From the NCBI GenBank assembly GCA_029256725.1, contig JAQSXJ010000009.1:39878-103877 (forward strand): DNA of 64,000 bases, given 5' to 3'. Each line of letters starts with the position of its first letter. Position 1 is the stretch's first letter. This DNA is from Anaerocolumna sp. (GTDB lineage Bacteria > Bacillota > Clostridia > Lachnospirales > Lachnospiraceae). The notes below the pieces were generated by a model, which saw only the letters and a list, made by a program, of their open reading frames with translations, was not told where the DNA came from and ran no database searches. Both the position numbers and the translations under genes were made by a program. Of this stretch, positions 43,844 to 53,393 are shown piece by piece.

Positions 43844-44986
43844 TTATCTTTCCTTTTTAAGTCCGGAAAGAACCGGTGTCCAGGTCAGCCCATAATCCGT
43901 GGAACGATAAATGGTATCCGGTGAGGCCAGAATCGTAGAACAGATCAAAGTACCTGGCTTACTGCTATCTGCGCAGATTCCTCCCATTCCATATCCAACT
44001 CTTCTGCCGGTGGTCTCTTTCTCATAAAAGGAGGGCTCAATAATATTAGGCGGTGTTATATCCAATGCCTCAACTACTTCTCCTGCATGGTTTAATTCAT
44101 AGCGATAAACCGCACCATCATATCCTCTTCCCGTATCACAACCATAACTGTCCCAGTTAGACCACCCAATGTTATAGGCAGTATAGGTAATATAGAGATA
44201 CTTATCAATAAAAACAGCCCTTTGTCCCACATATCCCGGGTAATCAGAAGGCCCTTCTGTAATGGGGGTTGGTTCTTTATGCAGCGGGCTAAAGGTCTCT
44301 CCGCCATCATTGCTGATATAGATACTTTGACCCCTGACATTATTACCGGGAGAGCCACCTTCCCCGCTGGTAGCTACGATAATTCTTTTTGACGGCTCAC
44401 CTCCACCGCTAAAAGGATCAATTTCAACAAAAGAAATATTCTTTTCCGGTTTTCTGCCTGGATAGGTTATATTAAGTTTCTCCCATGTTTTACAATGGTC
44501 CTTAGTCTTCCATAATCCATTTTTCATGGTTCCCATATAGAGAATATCAGAATCCTTCAGATCTACCACCAGTCTTTCTCCGGTAGAACGCCCGGGTGCG
44601 TTCCCATGCATTGCTACAGAATTTCCATTTTCATCAACAGGCACCTCAAAATATACAAAATGGTCTCCATAATCCTTTGAAAAAGCTATTTTATGTGTTG
44701 GATAAAGACCTACCATGGCGTACAGATACCCCGGATTATTTCGGTCAAGTGCAATTGATAAGGGATAGGTCTTCCAGACTTCTGTATCCGTTGCAGAATC
44801 TATTAAGGAGATCCAGCAGTCCTTCTTAAAATCATACCTGTATATTCCGCCTATATCCGTCCTGCAATATAAAATGTCAGGTACCGCAGGATGAAACACA
44901 AATCCGGTAACAAATCCACCTCCGGGTACACTAACAGACTTATAGACGTACTTTTCTTTTGGATTATTGCCTACGTTATTAAGCAT
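43844..44986 (-). CDS. GH74 xyloglucanase, N-terminal propeller (first part of a broken gene)
   Basis: The 380-residue frame is the first beta-propeller of GH74, acting on xyloglucan backbones. Asp44 in YCRTDIGGIYRY is the first catalytic aspartate (consensus RTDxGG). Repeated blade motifs include FSKDYGDHFVYF, KTKDHCKTWEK, ISNDGGETFSP and RSTDYGLTWTP. It has no signal peptide, so it acts in the cytoplasm or is otherwise exported. AGGAG precedes ATG 44986. The stop comes in the linker before the second propeller, which continues in a different frame 8 bases on. Confidence 0.82.
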   Translation of the reverse strand: MLNNVGNNPKEKYVYKSVSVPGGGFVTGFVFHPAVPDILYCRTDIGGIYRYDFKKDCWISLIDSATDTEVWKTYPLSIALDRNNPGYLYAMVGLYPTHKIAFSKDYGDHFVYFEVPVDENGNSVAMHGNAPGRSTGERLVVDLKDSDILYMGTMKNGLWKTKDHCKTWEKLNITYPGRKPEKNISFVEIDPFSGGGEPSKRIIVATSGEGGSPGNNVRGQSIYISNDGGETFSPLHKEPTPITEGPSDYPGYVGQRAVFIDKYLYITYTAYNIGWSNWDSYGCDTGRGYDGAVYRYELNHAGEVVEALDITPPNIIEPSFYEKETTGRRVGYGMGGICADSSKPGTLICSTILASPDTIYRSTDYGLTWTPVLSGLKKER

Positions 44987-45103
44987 ATTTATCTCCTTAT
45001 TTCTTTTATGAAAACTTCTCTAAAGCACCCATTTCCATCTACATTATATTTAAGTTATATTTTATGAATTTTAAATCAAAGGCCTTGCTTCCATACGATG
45101 TCA

Positions 45104-45293
45104 GGCAAATTACACAGAACAGAAAAACGAATGCGCCTATGGAAAGGTATTAGAAGTCCTTTTCTCTGGATATTTTGTGCTATATTATACAACAGATTGT
45201 TTGAGTACACATAGTGTACTCATGCGTAGCGAGTTATCTGTTGTATAATATGCCAAATCGAAGCATGAGTTATTCTGTTCTGTGCAATTTGCC
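45104..45293. repeat. 190-bp nested inverted repeat
   Basis: Outer arms of 21 bp (45104-45124 and 45273-45293, one mismatch) enclose a perfect 16-bp stem (45182-45197 with 45236-45251, ATATTATACAACAGAT). Inside that is an 8-bp stem (GAGTACAC 45203-45210 with 45214-45221). All share one axis near 45,210, although the outer loop is asymmetric on the left. There is no T-run. It lies between the xylosidase and GH74 genes and could be a MITE-like element or structured RNA. Confidence 0.65.
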
Positions 45294-45372
45294 GTCCCCT
45301 TGTGAAAAACTGACCTTTTTAACTATTCTTTCATACTATCTTTATGACAAAATCAGAACGGCCTTAAGTTCA

Positions 45373-47433
45373 TTAATAAATAGGATAATCTTTCCCACTT
45401 CTAACAAACAAAGGTATCTCATTTACAGGTGCATCAACCATGACATATTGACCACCTTCCAACACCTCTCCTGTCTTTGCATTTCTCCAGGTCTGGTTCA
45501 TAGGAAGATATACCTTTACCTGCCTTTGACCAAGTTCAAAGATAGGTGCCACTAAAATATCCGCTCCAAACATATATTGTGTTTCAACATTCCAGCATAC
45601 CTCATCCTCCGGAAATTCATAGAACAGGGTTCTCATAACCGGAGTACCTTTTTCATGGGCTTCCTCCATGCAATTTCTAATATAGGGACGAAGTCTTTCT
45701 CTCATCTCAATATAAGCTTTCATAATAAGATAGTTTTCTTCTCCATAACTCCAGATTTCATTGTCTGTGCCGGTCATCATCTGTGTTACCCCATCTATTA
45801 CTGCCTGCTCCGGCTCATGGTGAGGTACTCTTTCTCCATGAAGACGAAATACCGGTGAGAACACTCCAAAGGCAAACCAACGAAGCAATAGTTCCTGGAA
45901 ATCCTTATCTTTAATATAACCGCCTAAAAAGCCGCCAATATCCGTTGTCCACCAAGGAATGCCTGCTATTCCCATATTCAGTCCTATTTGCAGCTGTTCT
46001 CTCATTGCTCTGAAGGTTGAAGATACATCACCTGACCACACCAGTGCACCGTATTTGGAACTTCCTGCCCAGGCAGAGCGTACTAAATTACAGATGTTTT
46101 CCTGTCCTTCTGCTGTCATACCATCATAATAACCCTTTGAATACATCAGCGGATAGATATTAGAGCATTGCAATGCACTTCCCTGCTGATATCTGTACAG
46201 GTCGAAATCATAAGGACCAAATTCCGGTTCTGCTTCATCCAGCCAGAAGATTCGGACACCTTTATCATAATAATTCTTTTTGCACACCTGCCACACATAA
46301 TCTCTTGCTTCTTTATTGGTGGCGTCAAAGAATACGGTTTCACCCATCCAGTTCATATTGATATTCATACCTCTGTCAGCAGAAATCAGATAGCCTTCCT
46401 GTGCCATGGTTTCATAGTTTTCAGAACGGCTGTCAATGGTAGGCCATACAGATACCATAAGTTCTATTCCCATGGACTTTAATTCTGCTATCATACCCTC
46501 CGGATCAGGCCAGTCCCTGGGTTCGAATTTGAAATCTCCCTGTCTGGTCCAGTGAAAGAAATCAATAACAATGACATCTACCGGTATTCCGCGTTTTTTG
46601 TATTCTCTTGCTACCGTAAGGAGTTCTTCCTGGTTGCGATACCTGAGCTTACACTGCCAAAAGCCCATACCATATTCCGGCATCATAGGAACTTTTCCTA
46701 CTGCTTCGGCATACTGTTCTTCAATCTGTGCCGGAGTATCACCTGCTGTAATAAAGTAATCCAGCTTCTTCGTACTATAACTGATCCACTCTGTCCGGTT
46801 GGTTCCAAAAGTTACGGTACCAATGCTTGGATTATTCCATAGCATTCCATAACCTCTGCTTGATATCATAAAGGGTACGCTGGCCTGACAATTTCTATGG
46901 GCAAGTTCTAAGGTTGCTCCTTTTTTATTCAATATTTTATCCTGATATTGTCCCATGCCATAGATTTTCTCATCGTCATAGGCTTCAAAGCGAAGAGTGA
47001 GCTTGTAATCACTGGTTCCGGTAATAGGCTTCATTTCTCTTCCCGCAATATTTAAGGGAACACAATACCTGTCAATACGGTTTCTGTCTCTGTGATATTC
47101 TTCTGTAAGCACTTCTCCTTTACTGTTCGTAAAGGAAAGCCATCCTTCTCCATTGAAGGAGGCAGTTATTTCACCATTTTTTATAGAAGCTATCTGGCAT
47201 TTTACACCTTCCTTGCCTTCTTCTTCACTCCAAGGTTCCTTTAAAACGACTTCCTTAATGATTATTTCTGCTTTACTTCCCTTTGGCTCATCGGTAAGCG
47301 CCCAATCATTTATATCCATTGCTGCGTCCTTTGTCATACGAACCCTTAAGGAATTAGTTCCCCACGGCTCAATCCATATGATCTCTCGGCCTGATTTTGC
47401 GATTAATCTGTTTCCTTCACTGGTAAATTTCAT
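45373..47433 (-). CDS. GH31 alpha-xylosidase
   Basis: The 686-residue cytoplasmic enzyme has nucleophile Asp399 in FWLDEAEPEFG and acid/base Asp469 in WSGDVSS. The LDEAEPE form is like xyloglucan-type alpha-xylosidases (DATEPE) and unlike the WNDMNEP of glucosidases. KIYGMGQYQ, GFWQCKLRYRNQEE and WWTTDIGGF are further GH31 blocks. It would remove alpha-1,6-xylose from xyloglucan oligomers made by GH74 next to it. ATG 47433 has GGAGG four bases upstream; ATG 47445 is in frame but lies before that site. Confidence 0.88.
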   Translation of the reverse strand: MKFTSEGNRLIAKSGREIIWIEPWGTNSLRVRMTKDAAMDINDWALTDEPKGSKAEIIIKEVVLKEPWSEEEGKEGVKCQIASIKNGEITASFNGEGWLSFTNSKGEVLTEEYHRDRNRIDRYCVPLNIAGREMKPITGTSDYKLTLRFEAYDDEKIYGMGQYQDKILNKKGATLELAHRNCQASVPFMISSRGYGMLWNNPSIGTVTFGTNRTEWISYSTKKLDYFITAGDTPAQIEEQYAEAVGKVPMMPEYGMGFWQCKLRYRNQEELLTVAREYKKRGIPVDVIVIDFFHWTRQGDFKFEPRDWPDPEGMIAELKSMGIELMVSVWPTIDSRSENYETMAQEGYLISADRGMNINMNWMGETVFFDATNKEARDYVWQVCKKNYYDKGVRIFWLDEAEPEFGPYDFDLYRYQQGSALQCSNIYPLMYSKGYYDGMTAEGQENICNLVRSAWAGSSKYGALVWSGDVSSTFRAMREQLQIGLNMGIAGIPWWTTDIGGFLGGYIKDKDFQELLLRWFAFGVFSPVFRLHGERVPHHEPEQAVIDGVTQMMTGTDNEIWSYGEENYLIMKAYIEMRERLRPYIRNCMEEAHEKGTPVMRTLFYEFPEDEVCWNVETQYMFGADILVAPIFELGQRQVKVYLPMNQTWRNAKTGEVLEGGQYVMVDAPVNEIPLFVRSGKDYPIY

Positions 47434-47787
47434 ATTATCCTCCATACACGCCTTGCGCTCAAATCAGAGTGGAAATTACTTTTTATTTCCACACAACCTC
47501 TTTCGAATATCCAAATTCCTTGGATATCCGTTAATTCATAGTTAAATAATTTCGGTTTCATTTTTTAACTTTCCCCATGCATAAATCAATCAGGTTTATA
47601 GTTCTGCCCCATATCGTTCGCCTTTTCAAAATTATCCTTTGCGGGTTTTAGCAAGCCATATCACTTGAACTATTGTTATAATGAAAATTCATGATATAAT
47701 TGTATTATATTAATTATTTGTCCTTATTTCTTTAATTAAATTGTTGTTTACTAACACAATATTGCTAATTCAGAAGGAGCATGTCCT

Positions 47788-48660
47788 ATGAAATCCAGAG
47801 TATTTCTAAAGGAAAAGGCCGTACATGGAACAGCATTGGTACCAATCGCTATTCATCATCTAAGCTACCTACAGAACACGGACAATTTCTTCTATCTCCA
47901 TTGGCATGATGAATTCGAATTTGTCGCAGTCTTAGAAGGTGCAATGATCTATACTATAGAAGATAAAGAATACACTGTTATGGCCGGTGATGGCTTATTT
48001 ATTCATTCCAATAAACTGCATGCTGCCAGATCATATATGGGACATTCTTGTGAAGCTTGTGTAGTCCTATTCCATCCAGGGTTATTCGGTGGTACACATA
48101 GTCCTACCTATTCTAAATTCCTGCAACCTTTTTTAAAAGGAGAACTAAACTTATGCCCCTACATAACACCTGTGGAGGAATGGCAACAAAAAATTCTTCG
48201 TCTTATATTGGAAATGGATTCTTTTAGAAAAGAGAACTTAATTGAATATGAGCTGCTTATCAAGAGCCGGATATTTGAAATGTGGCATTTGTGTTATCAG
48301 CATGCAGAAGCTGCACAGAATTTAAAGGATAAGAAGAATTACAAATTAGAAAGACTTCAGCCGGTCATCGATTATATACATACCAATTACAAAGAAGAAA
48401 TATCCCTGGAATCCTTAAGCGGGCTGCTTCCTATGAGTGAAGGACAATTCTGTCATACCTTTAAGGAAGTTATCGGAATGCCGCCGATTGCTTATGTTAT
48501 CAGGCATAGAATTCTGCAAAGCTGCAGCCTGTTAACCCAGACGGACTGGAAGATCTCAGAGGTTGCCAGAATTACCGGATTTAACAATATCAGCTATTTT
48601 AATCGGGAATTCAAAAAGGCCATTGGATGTTCTCCGGGGGAATATAGAAAAGAAAGCTGA
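47788..48660 (+). CDS. AraC family regulator with cupin sensor domain
   Basis: The 290-residue protein has an N-terminal cupin (FYLHWHDEFEFVAVLEGAMI and GDGLFIHSNKLHAARS) for sugar binding and a C-terminal AraC double helix-turn-helix (ISLESLSGLLPMSEGQFCHT and WKISEVARITGFNNISYFNR, ending FKKAIGCSPGEYRK). AGAAGGAG precedes ATG 47788. It is divergent from the GH31-GH74 operon, so it probably controls xyloglucan breakdown. Confidence 0.9.
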   Translation: MKSRVFLKEKAVHGTALVPIAIHHLSYLQNTDNFFYLHWHDEFEFVAVLEGAMIYTIEDKEYTVMAGDGLFIHSNKLHAARSYMGHSCEACVVLFHPGLFGGTHSPTYSKFLQPFLKGELNLCPYITPVEEWQQKILRLILEMDSFRKENLIEYELLIKSRIFEMWHLCYQHAEAAQNLKDKKNYKLERLQPVIDYIHTNYKEEISLESLSGLLPMSEGQFCHTFKEVIGMPPIAYVIRHRILQSCSLLTQTDWKISEVARITGFNNISYFNREFKKAIGCSPGEYRKES

Positions 48661-48754
48661 TTACTACGCCTGCCAGAAGAATTTACTAAAAAATAAAATT
48701 ACAAAAAGCTGCACTTTTAAATTATGCAGCTTAAAAAATCTAATTAAACTTATC

Positions 48755-50119
48755 TCAATCTATATTCTTTTCTCCACACAGGTGTGCGGGAGGAATGCTT
48801 TGGACGAAATTGAATACATTTTCCGGATCATAGCGTTCCTTAACCTGTCTGAGTCGTTTATAATTATCACCGTAGTATTCCTCGCCGTAATTCTTTATGC
48901 TTAGATCAGGTACATTTACATAGGATCCGGTTATATAGGGCTGCAGTTGTAAACGTGTCTCTTCAACAAGCTTAATATTCTTTTTGGCTTCACACTCATG
49001 CCTCCAGGAGGCATCCCATTCCATATAGTATCTTGTATTGCGCCAGAAAAAGGCTGTATCTTGAGGTGGTATCTGGTTCATTACACCCCCTGAGTTTAGG
49101 AAAAAGAAATTGGATTCCTCTCCTGTTGCTTTTTGAAGAAAATTACGAATTGCTTCAATTCCAACTTCCGGAAGGGAGCTTTCAACCCATGTGGACGACC
49201 AAGTAGTATTCTGATCGTCGAACAGTGGTTCATTGGGTGCCCAGAAATCTATTGCTTCTAATAGTGTAACCTCATCAACTAACACCTTGATAGGAGACCC
49301 TGTATTCGTTAATGGTGTTATTAATTGCTCCAATTCAGCTGCTGGTCCGAGAAAAATACCCTGTGAACGAAGCAGACCATTTGTTTTGGAATATGCCTCT
49401 AATATAGTACCCAGCCTCACATCAACACAGGGCGACCATCTTTGCCATGCATCAATAACTTCATTCAATTGTTCCCAGGGCCAGATTATTTGAAATATTC
49501 CAACTTTACATGGGGCAGTTCTTACTCTAAAGGTGTAGGAGGTTATAATACCAAAATTACCTCCGCCTCCTCCGCGAATAGCCCAGAATAGATCCGCATT
49601 CTCGCAAGGATTCACTTCCAGAATATTACCATAAGCATCTACCAATGTTGCAGACAGAATGTTATCAGAAATCAATCCTGCTGTACGCTGAATAGCGGTA
49701 ATTCCTCCACCGGTACTAATTCCTCCTATACCAACCGTAGAACTATCACCAAAAGGAGCCAGAATTCCTTCTCTTGCCAACATTCTCACAAGCTGGCCAA
49801 CCCTTATTCCTGCCTGTACTTTGGCTATGCCATTTAGCTTATCAAGCGTAACATTTCTCATATGACTGGTATCTATTACAATTCCACCATTGGTCTGAGA
49901 AAAATCTTTCGCAAGGGCATGCCTGCCGCTTCTCATCCTTATAGGTACATTATTCTCACGAGCCCATCTAACGGCATTTGACACATCTTCTACATTCTGT
50001 GCAAATACAAACACAATGGGAAAAGCATTAGTGAATGGATTCCAATTCATACGAGCCTGCTGGTACTCTGGATCATTTGGATAGACTACCATACCTGTTA
50101 GTTTTGTATTATGATTCAT
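48755..50119 (-). CDS. FAD-binding BBE-type oxidoreductase
   Basis: The 454-residue protein has a PCMH FAD-binding domain, with MRSGRHALAKDFSQTNGGIV holding the histidine that is usually linked to FAD, and GGGITAIQRTAGLISDNILS where double-linked members have a cysteine. A berberine-bridge C-terminal segment follows (NYGEEYYGDNYKRLRQVKER and YDPENVFNFVQSIPP). There is no signal peptide. Relatives oxidise sugars or alkaloid-like alcohols with oxygen; an anaerobe would need another acceptor. The gene stands alone; the ribosome site GAGGGTG is moderate. Confidence 0.85.
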   Translation of the reverse strand: MNHNTKLTGMVVYPNDPEYQQARMNWNPFTNAFPIVFVFAQNVEDVSNAVRWARENNVPIRMRSGRHALAKDFSQTNGGIVIDTSHMRNVTLDKLNGIAKVQAGIRVGQLVRMLAREGILAPFGDSSTVGIGGISTGGGITAIQRTAGLISDNILSATLVDAYGNILEVNPCENADLFWAIRGGGGGNFGIITSYTFRVRTAPCKVGIFQIIWPWEQLNEVIDAWQRWSPCVDVRLGTILEAYSKTNGLLRSQGIFLGPAAELEQLITPLTNTGSPIKVLVDEVTLLEAIDFWAPNEPLFDDQNTTWSSTWVESSLPEVGIEAIRNFLQKATGEESNFFFLNSGGVMNQIPPQDTAFFWRNTRYYMEWDASWRHECEAKKNIKLVEETRLQLQPYITGSYVNVPDLSIKNYGEEYYGDNYKRLRQVKERYDPENVFNFVQSIPPAHLCGEKNID

Positions 50120-50324
50120 TCAGTCACCCTCAGTTTTAGATTAGCCATATCTATGTTTATACTACTTATTAATATAGCCATATTATTATATGTACTTATA
50201 ATTACAGGGGTTACATTCCTTCGACATAATTCTTAGCACCAACCGTCTGCTATAACAGAAACTTTTTATTATTAAGCATTTTTAATCCTGCTAAATACAA
50301 AACCAGAACACGGAATAATAAAAA

Positions 50325-50363
50325 CTGATGGCAGTTCTAAGTATCTTTTCAAACTGCCACCAG
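50325..50363. terminator. Hairpin after the small membrane gene
   Basis: CTGATGGCAGTT (50325-50336) pairs with AACTGCCACCAG (50352-50363) with one mismatch. On the minus strand the arm is followed by TTTTTATTATTCC, a good T-run. Confidence 0.8.
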
Positions 50364-50375
50364 CTTATTATTAAG

Positions 50376-50630
50376 TTATACTTTTTCTATACGTTTTAAG
50401 TTTACTATATTGGATATTACTGTTAGTCCACCTGCTAATATACTTCCTATTCCCCAGGTGCTTCTCGACGTAGTACTTACTACTCCTACGAGAATTAAGA
50501 TTATTCCTATGATATTACCTATAACAGATCCTATCCTGGCAACCTTTTTAGAAGGATATCCACCATTAGCTGCAACTTTTGTAAAAGCAAATATTTTCTC
50601 ATTGTGCTTCTTTAAATCAAATTTCTCCAT
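50376..50630 (-). CDS. Small two-helix membrane protein
   Basis: The 84-residue protein has a charged N-terminus (MEKFDLKKHNEKIFAFTKVA) and two hydrophobic helices (IGSVIGNIIGIILILVGVVS and WGIGSILAGGLTVISNIVNL). AAGGGAG is well placed before the ATG. It has its own terminator. No family was recognised. Confidence 0.7.
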   Translation of the reverse strand: MEKFDLKKHNEKIFAFTKVAANGGYPSKKVARIGSVIGNIIGIILILVGVVSTTSRSTWGIGSILAGGLTVISNIVNLKRIEKV

Positions 50631-50830
50631 ATTACTCTCCCTTCTAACTTAACACCACATGTTTCAGGTTACTGTAAAATGCTTTAATAGTATAAATCTT
50701 GTTAAACAATTATTTGTCATGATCACTTAAAAAATTTTACTCAAATATATCATTAATCAAATTTTCTAACATAAAATCAAATACTTCAAAATGATTGTAA
50801 GCTATCTTATCTTTACCACTGAAATAAATT

Positions 50831-51955
50831 TTAGTAGCCTGAATTCTGAATTCTTTTCAAGTTCTTAAGTACTATATCCAATTCCTCTTTCGTAGTATAC
50901 CTTCCAAGGCTGAACCTGACAGCTCCTCTTGCTATTTCATAAGGAATACTCATTGCCTTTAGAACAGGAGAGATTGTTACCTGTCCTGAATGACATGCCG
51001 ATCCGGTAGAAGCTGCAAGCTCCTCTCCTAACTGAGCTAACACTTCACCTCCGTTATAACCGATAAAACTTATATTCAAAGTATTTGGAAGTCTGTTTTC
51101 CCAATCTCCATTCAATTTTATCCCATCCCCGAATAGAACTTTGAGTTCTGTATAAAAATATTCTGTCAATTCTTTTATCTTTGAATCCTTAAGTGCTATT
51201 TCTGCAAGTTCACAGGCTTTTCCCAAAGCGACGTCAAATATGACATTCTCAGTGCCTGCACGTCTGCCATGTTCATGTCCGGCACCATGGATCAGGGGTT
51301 CAATGGTAAAACCTCTTCTCGTATATAAAGCACCTGTTCCTTTCGGTGCATAAAGCTTATGCCCTGCAACTGTAAGAAAATCAATTCCAAGTTCCTCTAC
51401 ATCAATTGAAACCTTGCCTACAGATTGAGAAGCATCCGTATGGAGAAGGACCCCATGCCTGTGGCAGATCTCAGCAATCTTTCTCACAGGCTGAATAACA
51501 CCTGTTTCATTATTGGAGTGCATTATGGTAACCAGTAAAGTTTCTTTCGTTATTAGTTTCTCCAGATTTGATATGTCAACTCTACCATTCTCTTTAACGG
51601 GAAGATATGATATTTGATATCCGTTTCTTTCCAAATAATTGCAGGGATTTAAAACTGCTGGATGTTCTATAGGTGATGTTATAATGTGATTGCCCTTATG
51701 ACGATTGGTATAAGCCACACCTTTAATAACCGTATTATTGGATTCACTGCCGCCGCTGGTAAAGGTTATTTCATCAGGCGTGCAATTTAATAACCTCGCC
51801 ACCTGACATCGTGCCTGCTCTACTGCATCTTTGTTGACCATTCCCAGGGTATGATTGCTGGAAGGATTCCCATAATTCTCATATATAAAAGGAAGCATTG
51901 CGTCAGCAACTTCTTTATCAATTGGAGTAGTAGCATTATAGTCCAAATAAATCAT
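50831..51955 (-). CDS. Cysteine desulfurase (NifS/IscS family)
   Basis: The 374-residue pyridoxal-phosphate enzyme takes sulfur from cysteine for Fe-S clusters or thionucleosides. MIYLDYNATTPIDKEVADAM starts it, VAGHKLYAPKGTGALY holds the Schiff-base lysine, HTDASQSVGK binds the cofactor, and STGSACHSGQ holds the sulfur-carrying cysteine in a short loop region. RFSLGRYTT closes the family pattern. No scaffold gene (NifU/IscU) is adjacent, so it probably serves tRNA or another acceptor. AGAGGA lies before ATG 51955. Confidence 0.9.
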   Translation of the reverse strand: MIYLDYNATTPIDKEVADAMLPFIYENYGNPSSNHTLGMVNKDAVEQARCQVARLLNCTPDEITFTSGGSESNNTVIKGVAYTNRHKGNHIITSPIEHPAVLNPCNYLERNGYQISYLPVKENGRVDISNLEKLITKETLLVTIMHSNNETGVIQPVRKIAEICHRHGVLLHTDASQSVGKVSIDVEELGIDFLTVAGHKLYAPKGTGALYTRRGFTIEPLIHGAGHEHGRRAGTENVIFDVALGKACELAEIALKDSKIKELTEYFYTELKVLFGDGIKLNGDWENRLPNTLNISFIGYNGGEVLAQLGEELAASTGSACHSGQVTISPVLKAMSIPYEIARGAVRFSLGRYTTKEELDIVLKNLKRIQNSGY

Positions 51956-52025
51956 AAGTACGTATCCTCTCTGGTGTTAGATTTTATTACCTTTATTATA
52001 GCATTACAATCTTTAAATAGTCAAA

Positions 52026-52056
52026 AAAAGAACCTTCCTTTCCGAAAGGTTCTTTT
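52026..52056. terminator. Bidirectional terminator
   Basis: AAAAGAACCTT (52026-52036) pairs with AAGGTTCTTTT (52046-52056), with TTTC/GAAA extending the stem. T-runs are present on both strands. It ends the flavodoxin-like operon. Confidence 0.85.
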
Positions 52057-52076
52057 AACTTATGTAAATGTTTCAC

Positions 52077-52751
52077 TTAAGCTTCCGCCCATACTCTTTT
52101 ACTCAAAGTTTTCTTAGACATTTTAGCTTCCTTTATCCAATGTCTGCTGGCGGCAGCAGTAAAGATAAGCTTTGGCATTGACGGGTTTGTCATAATATTA
52201 TTTTGCCCTGTAACCTCCTGACCTTCCAAATCAGTTGTCAGTACAGTAAAGGCATTGTAGATGCCTTGTTTCAACTTGCTTTTTAACGGTATCACTTCCA
52301 TAGTTTCCCTCATGAATTCGCCTGCTCCTATGCCAATACCAAATCTCCAATTATAACCGATTCGTGTTGAATAGTGAGCCATGATCTGAAGTGCATTAAT
52401 GTTTTGCTTCCCTTCGATAAAACCGTTATTTATTATGGAATATACCTTTGGAGCCTTATAATCCTGAGGACAAGGATGCTTCGTGAGATACTCATCGAAT
52501 GCATACATAAATTCCAGCAGACTTGAAGGAATTGCATCTACATAGAGCGGAAATACAAATACAATTGCATGCATTGTACTCATTAACTCGAAATCCTCTT
52601 CTTTTGTATTCTTCCTGCGCCACTCCACAACACTAAGCTCATGACTTTGAGTCTTTTGCATATCTAGCATTTCTATTACTTTATTGATCAGACCTTTCGA
52701 GGTACTATTTATTCCTCTTGGACTTCCGTTTATAAAACATACTTTATTCAT
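52077..52751 (-). CDS. Flavodoxin-fold NAD(P)H-dependent oxidoreductase-like protein
   Basis: The 224-residue protein begins NKVCFINGSPRGINSTSKGL, the FMN phosphate-binding loop of the flavodoxin-like superfamily. It continues with IVFVFPLYVDAIPSSLLEFM (the second flavin-contact loop, normally PxYxxxxP) and VYSIINNGFIEGKQN. It would carry FMN in the cytoplasm. ATG 52751 overlaps the previous stop by one base (TGATG), and GTG 52754 is an alternative, so the two genes are coupled. Substrate is unknown. Confidence 0.8.
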   Translation of the reverse strand: MNKVCFINGSPRGINSTSKGLINKVIEMLDMQKTQSHELSVVEWRRKNTKEEDFELMSTMHAIVFVFPLYVDAIPSSLLEFMYAFDEYLTKHPCPQDYKAPKVYSIINNGFIEGKQNINALQIMAHYSTRIGYNWRFGIGIGAGEFMRETMEVIPLKSKLKQGIYNAFTVLTTDLEGQEVTGQNNIMTNPSMPKLIFTAAASRHWIKEAKMSKKTLSKRVWAEA

Positions 52752-53320
52752 CACTGCTCACACTCCTTTAGATATTTACAGAGAGAGTTCAACCTGTCTG
52801 TTACATCTGATTCTCTTCTGCTGATATAGGTACCTGATTTCTTCGCCTGTAAGTTCAAAGCATTGGCATCAGAAAGAGACTGAAAAGTCTCTGCCTCTTC
52901 TTTTGTAATATCCTCTCCATATCCAAAAGCAATATAACCAGGATATTTCTTATAACGTGGAGCGTGATGCTGTTCCCCTTTTATCTTCTTAAAAAATGGA
53001 AGAATATTGGGGATCATCCGGTCCAAAGTTCTTCGAATAGCCGGGGTGTAACAGCCGTATCTTACAGGAGAAACAAATATTACCATATCACTTCCGATAT
53101 AAGCTTTGTTAATGTCACTGCTGATGTCCTTGAATACACATTCCCCAGGTGTTTTAATCCAGCAGCCAAAACATCCTACACAATTATGCAGATCTTCTGT
53201 CTGAACGTCATATGTAGTAACACTGTGTTTACTCTCTTTAAGATATCCCTTTAATTCTTCCTTAACCTTCATCCCAAGCTGACTGGTATCCGAGGCGTCA
53301 CTTATAACTAAAACCTTCAT
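52751..53320 (-). CDS. Flavodoxin family protein with Cys-rich loop
   Basis: The 189-residue protein has the flavodoxin-like start KVLVISDASDTSQLGMKVKE and FMN contacts VFVSPVRYGCYTPAIRRTLD. It has CVGCFGCWIKTPGECVF after the first strand-helix, the iron-sulfur or metal-binding insertion seen in IsiC-like flavoproteins. It probably moves electrons together with the second flavodoxin-like protein. Its promoter carries twin operators shared with the divergent TetR gene. Confidence 0.83.
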   Translation of the reverse strand: MKVLVISDASDTSQLGMKVKEELKGYLKESKHSVTTYDVQTEDLHNCVGCFGCWIKTPGECVFKDISSDINKAYIGSDMVIFVSPVRYGCYTPAIRRTLDRMIPNILPFFKKIKGEQHHAPRYKKYPGYIAFGYGEDITKEEAETFQSLSDANALNLQAKKSGTYISRRESDVTDRLNSLCKYLKECEQ

Positions 53321-53337
53321 TTTTCTTGTTCTCCTTT

Positions 53338-53393
53338 AATGTTTACACTGTCTACATGACATCATCATACATCACAATGTTTACACTGTCAAC
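53338..53393. promoter_or_regulatory. Minus-strand promoter with twin TetR operator
   Basis: On the minus strand TTGACA (53392-53387) and TATGAT (53369-53364) are separated by 17 bp. The sequence GTTTACACTGTC occurs at 53341-53352 and 53379-53390, 38 bp apart. With the flanking AAC, the second copy is the dyad GTTxACAxTGTxAAC. The copies cover the -35 and the initial transcribed region, as expected for the divergently encoded TetR. Confidence 0.65.
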
